Assembly: GCA_021292165.1 (NCBI GenBank)
Contig: CM037881.1
Span: forward strand, 2,976,001-3,040,000
Direction of reading: 5' to 3'
DNA: 64,000 nucleotides
Origin: Shinisaurus crocodilurus
Lineage: Eukaryota; Chordata; Lepidosauria; Squamata; Shinisauridae
Shown: in pieces, positions 54,301-63,300 of the stretch
How positions within the stretch are numbered: position 1 is the stretch's first letter
How the letters are laid out: each line of letters begins with the position of its first letter
The notes under the pieces: generated by a model
What the model was told of the DNA's origin: nothing
The model's input: the letters and a program-made list of their open reading frames with translations, nothing else
Databases searched by the model: none
Made by a program: the position numbers and the translations under genes

Positions 54301-57300
54301 ACTCCAGTGTGCCACTTGGGCACTTTGAAGGGGCTGTCACTAGCTGTCAACTTGGAGATTGAAAAAAGCGATCTCTCTGGAGAAAGGACAACATCTGCGT
54401 TTATTATTGAGTGGAAACCTCTAATTGACTTTTTGCAGAGACTAGAAAATAATGATTTGTTTGTTTGTGGATTTATGGAATAATAAGTGAATTTGGGACA
54501 ACGGGAAGAAAGAGATTTCTCATTTGGATTATCGAGTAAGAAAAATAATTGTTACCTGTATTTGCTGTAGAAGAAAACCGGAGGTCTATTTTGTTTTGTT
54601 AATTGTTATATGTTTGATATTATGTGTTTGTTTCATATAGAAATAAAATAAAATTGAAAAAAGCGATCTCTGAAATATTAAAAAAAGGGTCAAAGGAGAA
54701 AAAAAAAAGCCTGGGCGAGTGCAGAAGGGCTCACAATCACGATGGAGGGCACCACGCCAGTGACACTTGGGCATCGCGCTACTTGGGCATCGGTGACTTG
54801 GGGCAAGATCGGCAAGGCAGTTTTGCCACTTGCCAAGCAGCTTGCTCATCGCTTCCTGCAACCCACAATGGGATTGGTTGCCCAGGTTCGGATGACGTGA
54901 CCACCCATCGTGGGTCAACAACCCCTAGAACAACCCATGGATTGTTGGGATGGTTTGTTGCCCTCGAACAAGCCACCCTGCGGGAAGCGGTCCAAGTTAG
55001 CACAACACGACAACCCACTGTGGCTTGTCACCCACAATGGGTTGTCGTCTCATGAGATTCCAGTCAATAAGAATGTTTCTTCCTTTAGGTGGCAACTGGT
55101 CAGATGGTTTACAGGTTTGCGGTAGAAAATACAGTGACCAATGTAAATGGTGTGTACTTTAGGCATCTGCTGAATTGTTTGCTCTTTATTAATTAAGGGT
55201 GCTTCCAGAATAGACTTCACATAATTCCCTGCCTCATTGTATTTTCCAGCTCTCCTGTGTTTTTCAACTGCTTTCTTTTTTCTTTCCACAAAAAAATCTG
55301 TTAAGGAAGGAAAGACGGGATAGCTGCGCAATGCTTTTGCTTGGTAGTGCTAGGAGCTGCGAGGCTGGAAGCACCCTAAATTCTTTTTTTATCTCCACTC
55401 CCAGATTACACTAAACTGACAATGTCATTCTATGTTCAGCTCTGCATTTCTTGTCTCACTGGGTGACTTCCCCCCCTCTGTCTTTTACTTACAGTTGTGC
55501 AATTAATTTGCAGGAACGTATGTTGCACAACACTGTTTAGAACCAGATAAGACACCCACTTGCTCAGAATGCCCCAAGGGTACCTACATGTCTCGAGAGA
55601 ATTACTCAAATATGTGTTTGGGATGCCAGAACTGTCGTTCAGGTAAGTCTGCTCTTCATATGTGGGGTTAGATTAGTGGTGAGTGGCAGCGAAAGAGATA
55701 TTTGGAACTTTGTATATGGACTGAGTGGGGAGGATGAGCAGGGAGAATGCTGGAATCAGGAATCACAAGACAAAGGGGTTAAACGGTGGTTGGTTGGGAG
55801 CGTAGCAGCATAAAGAATGCTATATGAGACTTTTTGATGCAAGATTTCTTTTGGGAGCATCATTTAAATTTTTGTACATATACTGCTTTTTGTTAAGCTC
55901 AAAGCAGTTTATAGAAATACTATGCAAAATGTAAACACACAATAATGAATAACTATCCAGATCTACAAATTCCATTTTTAAAAATCTATAGCCTTCCAGT
56001 AAAAGCTCTATCAAAAAGGGATTAATCTCTGTTTACTGTTCAGACTGCTCTGTTGCCAAATGGTCCGGTATGACCTATGTAAAATTAATCAATTTTCTCT
56101 CCTCCACCCTCATAACTCTCTCTCTAGATTTTGGGCAGATAGTAGTATCCAATTGTACCCCTGAGGGAGATACAGTCTGTGGCTGTGCTGAAAATCAGTA
56201 TCGGACTAGCCGCACTTCTGAGTTCTTTTGCAAGGACTGCAGTGCCTGTCACAATGGAACAACCAGGCAAACGTGTGAGTGTGATCAGGACGACATCAGT
56301 GTGAGTCCACCCGCCCCATCGTTCACCCTGGAACCAGACCCTCTGCCTTAAAGCAATGCTGTTTGTCTTCAGTGCAATCTCTGTGTGCTGTCAAAATGTA
56401 TTTCCTTCTGTATCCTCCGCTTCCTTACTTTTAAACACTTCCCTTCTCCCCAGCTTTAGGTGTTTTTTTTAAAAAAAAACTCCGTCTTTCAGCCCTTTCG
56501 CATCTTCAAGGCAGTATTAAATATAAAATTGAATGCAATAATAGCACCATAAATACATATGAAGCTTCACAGAGTAGCAACAAAAAGACAGGTCTCTGCT
56601 CTAAGGAGCATACAATCCAGCATGGAAAAAATCACAATTAAATGTGCCAGCAACAAAACCAAAAGAAAACAAAGCACATTAAAAGCCACAGCAAAGAGCT
56701 AAAAATACTTCAACCAGCCACCCCAAAGTTTTTCTGGGATAAAGATCTTAACAGCGGTTCTTTGTGGGGGAAGGAAATTCCATAATGAAGATGAAAAAAT
56801 ATGTTGCCTCTCATGGCAATCAGCTTCATCTCATTCTAATAAAGAATATGGAGCAAGGCTTCATGTAATGACCCGACTGAGCAGGGAGGTTCATGCAGGA
56901 GAAGGAACATGACTTGGATACCTAGAACCATGGAGGGTTTAAAATTTATTACCTTGAACTGTGCTCATAAACTGTTTGGTAACTAGTGGAGCTGCTGAGG
57001 CAATTCCCCTATGAGGAAAGGTTAAAAGGTGCGAGGCTTCTTAGCTTAGAAAAATGGTGAGTAAGGGGGGACATGCTAGAGGTGCATAAAATTATTTTGC
57101 TGTGGAGAAAGGTGAATAAGGAGATGTTTTTCTCCCTCTCTTGTAATACTAGAACCTGGGGTCATCCAATGAAGATGAACAGTGGGAGATTCAGGACAAA
57201 TACAAGGAAGTATCTCTTCACACAGCACATAGTTAAACTATGGAACTCATTAGCACAAGATGTAGTGGTGGCCACCGACTTGGACAGCTTTAAAAGAGGC

Positions 57301-60300
57301 TTAGATGGTTTCACTGTGAATAGGGCTATCTGTGGCTACTAGTCCTGACGGCTATATAATTACCTCCAGTATCGTAGGCAATATGCCTGTGTATACCAGC
57401 TGCTGGGGAACGTGAGCGGGAGGGTGCTGCTATCACACTCATGTCCTGCTTGTGGGTTTCCTGTGGACAGCTGGTTGGCCACTATGTGAACAGAATGCAG
57501 GACTGATCCAGCAAGGGCTAATGTTTTTATGACAGGGGGGAAAAATCAGCAAATGCATTCTTTCCCAGCACAGAGATTTAGTGTTGTGAGTTGAATTTCT
57601 GCCTGCTGTGCAGCTGTTGAAAGCACAAAGTTTTATCAGTTGAAGAATATAGCAATGTTTTGCTCCACTGCTGCCATGGAGCTTTTTCTTCTTCCTCCTT
57701 TCTCTCTCCCCAAGTATCCATATCCATATCCTTCTCCACCTCATCATCCATGTAATATAATTTATAAAGAAGTTTCTTCATTCTTCCACATCTCTGCTTA
57801 TGTGTGCACATAGACACCCCAGATAGGGTTTGCCTCTGCTTTTGTTTTTGTTTTTGCCTCTGCCCATCAGTGTTGGAACCAGTGCTTTTTTTCTGGAGAA
57901 AAGGGTACCGGAACTCTTGGATTACATTTCCTCGGGAGTAGATGGCGATTAAATTGTAATGCACTTAATAGAAGAAAAGGTGCTGGAACTCGGTTCCAGT
58001 GAGTTCCACCAGAAAAAAAGCCCTGGTCGGAAGTGCTACAGTGTTGCTCTGTAGCACTTCCATTCCAGTTTCTCGTAAGTGAGCTTTTTCTCACTATTCC
58101 CACCATAATCCATCAACATTATCCTCCAGTTGCCTAGAATGTCATGCTCTTCTGCTCCTCCATCTATTGTGAAACGTTTCCCCCCCCCCCCCGTGCACCA
58201 CTGTGGTGGAGTGCTCCCTTCCCCTGCAGCCATCACACTTGTTCATCCATTCTCTAGCCTACCCCATTCCACCCACCAAGGGCACAACTAGATATACCAC
58301 AGGGGAGCTGTGATCAGAATCTGCCACAATTTATTAAAAATAGAGTAACATTCCCACGAGCCCTGCATCAGATCACTATCATGATGCAAGAGGAGGAAGG
58401 GTTTAACGCGACCTTCCCCTCCCAGTGCTGCTTTCTGATTGAAATCAGGCTCCTGAAGCTGCTATTTGCTCCATGAGGGGAAATACACAGGTACCGTAGG
58501 AGTGCCTGCCTATCTTCCTCCCTCCACAGAGTGGTCCTGCAATTTTCATCAGGGAAACAGCATGGTTGGGGAGAAGGGTTCAACCCCCTTCCCCTCGTGC
58601 TGCACCCCCAGCTGTTGTTAAACTTTCTTTAAAACTATAAGAGATCCTGAACACTGATCTCCTGCGTCACATCTAGTTCGGCCCTGGATAACCACTACTG
58701 GCATGTTGCCTCTTGCCAATCATTATAGGCGTCTCTCACTTCTCTTTCCTTCCCAGGTACAACATTCAGTGACACACTATGCGAGTGTCACTATGGATTC
58801 TTTCTTCGGACAGGTGAAAACCACTGCTCCCCGTGCAGCAGGTAGGGAATCTTATTGTCTATCCTCGTAAAATATATAGGCAACCCGTGGGCCACCTGCG
58901 GCCAAAAGCTGATTTCTGTGCGTCCCACGGGACCCCACCCCGTTCCCTCCAGCGGACCCACCTCTCTGGCCCCCGGCTGATTTGTGCTGGGAACGGCTGA
59001 GCGGGGTGTCCCTGGGTGTCGCTGTTCCTTGCATCGATCCACTGGGCAGTGAGGGGAGCTGCTTGGCGGGACCGCTGCTCCGGTCTCATCACGCACCTCC
59101 CCGCCGCCCAGTGGATCAGTGCTGGAGGTACCCGAGGACCTCCCCACGACCCCACCCCAGCCGGCACACTCCTCAGCGGGCTGGCGCTGGGAAAACCCAC
59201 CACCACGCCTCCCTGCTGCCCAGCTGACTGGCGCTGGGATCTCAGCATGTCAGGAGCGGAGGTTTAAACCTCTCCCATCCTTGCGTGCTGAGTTGGGACA
59301 AGGAAAGGTATGTGGATTTTATTTATTTATTTTATTTATTAATTATATTTATACCCCGCCTTTTTTCCTGCAAGGAACTCAAGGCGGCTTACATAATCCT
59401 CCTCCTCCTCCTCCTCTCCGTTTTATCCTCACAACAACCCTGTGAGGTAGGTTAGGCTGAGAGTCAGTGACTGGCCCAAAGTCACCCAGTGAGTTTCATG
59501 CTGAGCGGGGACTAGAACCCGGATCTCCCGAGTCCCAGCCCAACACTCTCACCACTAGGCCACAGTGTCTTCCCCTGTGGATGCAGGGGAAGGGTCACGT
59601 GTTTGTGGGGGTGGGGAAAGGGTAGGTTTGTGTGAAAGAGCCCAGGTGGGGAAGCCAGGTCCTGCCCACTGCCAGCGGCACCCATACTGGCCCTCGGGGG
59701 GGGGGGGGGGGCGGAACGGCTGCCATCCCTGCTATAAAAGGTGGGGCCACAGTTCTTGCAGAGAAACCGCTTACTGGAGGGGGCCTTTGTTCTGGGTAGG
59801 GCTGCGCATGATGAGGGAAACGCGGGGTTCCCAGAGGCACATGTCCCTCAGAAGGCAAATGCAGAGGTGGGGAGGGATAGCAGCAAGGAGCAGGACACTG
59901 ACCTTCTGCCCTCCCCACCCGCGTCCCCTGCAGACGGGCTCTCCCCCTCCCCATCGTTTTAAATCACATTTTTCCTCAGCCAGCTCTGACACCAGGCAGC
60001 GTTTGCAAGGGAGAATCAGCAGACCAAAGAAGGGTGAAGCAGCTTTTGCTCCTGCCTGCCGATCCTCTCCTGCAGTGCTCCTACCGATGGCCACATTCAG
60101 GTTATTTTGGCCAAACAGTTTTGGGAACACATTTGCCAAGGTAATGCATACTTCCACCCTGTGATGACCCATTTTAGGGGCCAATTGGATAGCTTTTAGG
60201 GGCCAACTGGATAGTGAGTAACTTAGCTCACCGTGTTTCCTGTCTCTGAGTAGAGATTCAAGGGAAAGTGAAATGAGAGCAATCTAAGGGCTACTAGTCA

Positions 60301-63300
60301 TTTCCTCCTGTGCAACCCGAGTCTCCTTTTCATCTTTCAGCTGCAATGAGCAAGACTGCAAGGCACGCTGTGAGGCAAGCAACCCAGTGGCACGCCCACC
60401 ACATTCTCTGGGTGAGTTCTGGAATCATCCTTTTAATACCTGGTCACTTGCCATGCTGCTGTTCCTCTATCTCCTGCCCTATCTTCGTTTCTCATCCCGC
60501 CTGTTCTCAGATCCTTTCCAACCTGCCATCTTCAGCATGTTTCTTTTTTTCCATACAGAACTCACATCCCTCCTTGGCTCACTGGTTGTCATCTTTGGAG
60601 CTGGCTGTTTATTGTTGTTGGCAAGGAGAATCATCAAGCCCTCTTGTCAGAGGAGACTGACCTCCACTTGCTGCTCATATCGTGAGTATAAGCTTTTGCC
60701 TGTTGGTAGAATTACCTAGGAGTAATGGAAATACAGGAAAGCAGTAGAGCTCATTTAGATAACCCACTAGACTACTGTTCTCCAACCTTGGGTGCCCAGA
60801 TGTTTTTGGCCTACAACTCCCAGCATGCCCCAGCTAAGCCCCTGGCTAAGAGAGCACACAGTTATTATTTACAGTCTCGCTGGCACACGTTAGCTTAGGA
60901 TTGCCAGGTCTCGGGGTTTGACCTTAAGTTTCAGGGTTTTAGCTTTGAGATCCCCAAGGGTGTGTTGTGTAATGAACCTTGTCTAGTGATTGCGACTCCA
61001 CAGAGGTGTATTACACAGGATTCCATACAGCTCCTGGACAAGACTTTGAAAACCCAGGCCTGCAGCATGGTTTCTCCAAGAGCCAACTATAATAGTTAAA
61101 CTTTCGCATAGCCAAGTTCTGATTAGGATATGGCAATTACAGTATATATTACAATATATGGCAAATTGTGAGTCTGTTAATTTTTGGTGCTTACAGATGG
61201 ATAATTCCTAGTGCCATCCACCTAGATTTAAAAAAACAAAAACAAATTGTGCATTTATTCCATGTTTTCCTCCTTAATGGATTTTCTGTTCTAAGAAAAG
61301 ACAGAAGAAACAGTGGGAAAACATGGGGAGAGCAGAAGATGACATCGTCTGGACTCCCTGTTAAATTCCGTGAACAAGGCAGGGTGGTTGCACAGGGAAA
61401 CCCCCGACAGAGTGTTCCTAGCATTAACAATGAGAAGACATGAAGCTATTCCACCTTTTCTTCCTTGAGAAAAAAGATAGAAGCAGCAGTGGAAAAACAT
61501 GGAAGATGACAATGGACCGCCATAAAGTTCCATGAATGAGGCAGCAGGGCCATGGCATGATAAAAAGCCTCATCCGGAAGCACCCTGTGTCTCTGGCTGA
61601 GACACGGGACATTAGACATCATTTGAGGAAAGGTGGGGGGGAAGGTTTGGAGGAGGGAAGAATTTGTCTGCTCAAGCCCCTAACACAGTGTTCTCCAACC
61701 TTGGGTGCCCAGATGTTTTTGGCCTACAACTCCCAGCATGCCCCAGCCAGCGTAGCTGGCTGGGGCATGCTGGGAGTTGTAGGCCAAAAACATCTGGGCA
61801 CCCAAGCAGGGCTGTGGAGTTGGTAGATAAATGTTCCAACTCCGACTCCTCAGTTTTTTGTACTTCCGACTCCGACTCCCCGACTCCTCTGTATTAATAT
61901 GCTAATTAATTAATTAATATGCGAGGTAGTTGGGCAGAAGCTGCTGCCTTCTCCTTTTTGTGTGCTGATCTGCTGCTGAAGATAGGGCAGTGGGAGGATC
62001 CAGGTGGGGCATTTATTATAAAACAGAAGTCATTAATTATAACTGTTTGTGAATTGGGACATTTAAACTTGCTTTTTTTAAAATTCCAATCTAAATTCAG
62101 TAGGAGTCGGAGTCGGTGCATTGTTTGCCGACTCCGACTCCAGGTACCCAAAATTTCCTCCGACTCCACAGCCTTGCACCCAAGGTTGGAGAACACTGCC
62201 CTAACAGCTTGCAGTAAGTAGAGGGGAGAATGTGTGCTATGAGGCTAAAAAACACCCTCCCCTCCCTGTGCTATAGGAGGACTCTTCAGAAAGGAGAAAC
62301 TTTTCCCATCGCTGCTCTTCAGAGTCACTCCCTCCCCTGGTTCCACTATATAGCAATAAAGAACTGAGGTTTGGGACTAGCCGCCAGCCCTAAACCTGAA
62401 CCCTCTACCCCTCTAGGGGTAGGAAACTTGTGGCCCTCCGGACGTTTTGGCCTATAACTCCCTTCAGCCCTAGCCAGCATAGGTGTGGTATGATGGGAGT
62501 TGTAGGTCAAAAACATCTGGGTGGCCTTGAGTTGCCCACCCCTGCTCCAGCACTATATAGCACAGCCGGGCAAGGCTGTTGGGAGGATATGGGAAGGAGT
62601 CGGTTAGGACAAAGCAGGAGTTTTCCTGCTCAGTGTTTATTAAAGAAACATCTTGCCATCAGTGCTCATAAAGGAAGCAGCATCTATTAGCTCAACAACT
62701 ATAAACAGAGGAAACTCCATCCACAATTACAAACCAAGAAAAGATAATCTCATTTGATGGCTATGAGATTAATTTTTCTGTTGGTTTTTTTCCAGCTTCA
62801 GATCAGCCATCAACAAAAGAACCTCCTTCAAAGGTAAGCATTTGCAATGGTTCCTTAAACTCCCCACATATGTGCCCGGAGCACAGATCAGGAATGTTTG
62901 CAACTCATGCCTAACACTCGTATTTCCAAGTACTGTTACTTCATACATGGGTGGCAGGATGAACTGGATAGGAGACTATATTTATGAACGGTTTTGCAGT
63001 TTCTATGTCTTGGATCACTAGTCTTCCTCATCCTCTTCTTCCCACAGGTGATTGTTTCTTTCATGAGAGTTCACATGCTATACATACTTCAGTGACATTA
63101 ACATTTGGCCCAAATGACATTTATTTATTTTATATTAATTATATATAGGTACTGCTTTTTCCTCAAAGCAGTTAAAGAGAGCAATAATGAGAACACAGAG
63201 CAGCTCCAGCATTAAAAAGGTCTAGGACGGGAGGGGAACCTTTTTATTTCTTCTGAGGGCCATATTTCCTCAGGGGTCACCTGTCAGGGGCTGCACGCCA

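Noticed and set aside
59565..60184. Long overlapping frames on both strands in TNF-receptor intron 5
   Set aside because: GC-rich intronic DNA including a poly-G run; neither frame has recognisable motifs.
31068..62198. Regularly recurring palindromes as a CRISPR-like array
   Set aside because: They are dispersed over tens of kb, carry hAT ends and 8-bp target duplications, and lie in a vertebrate genome.
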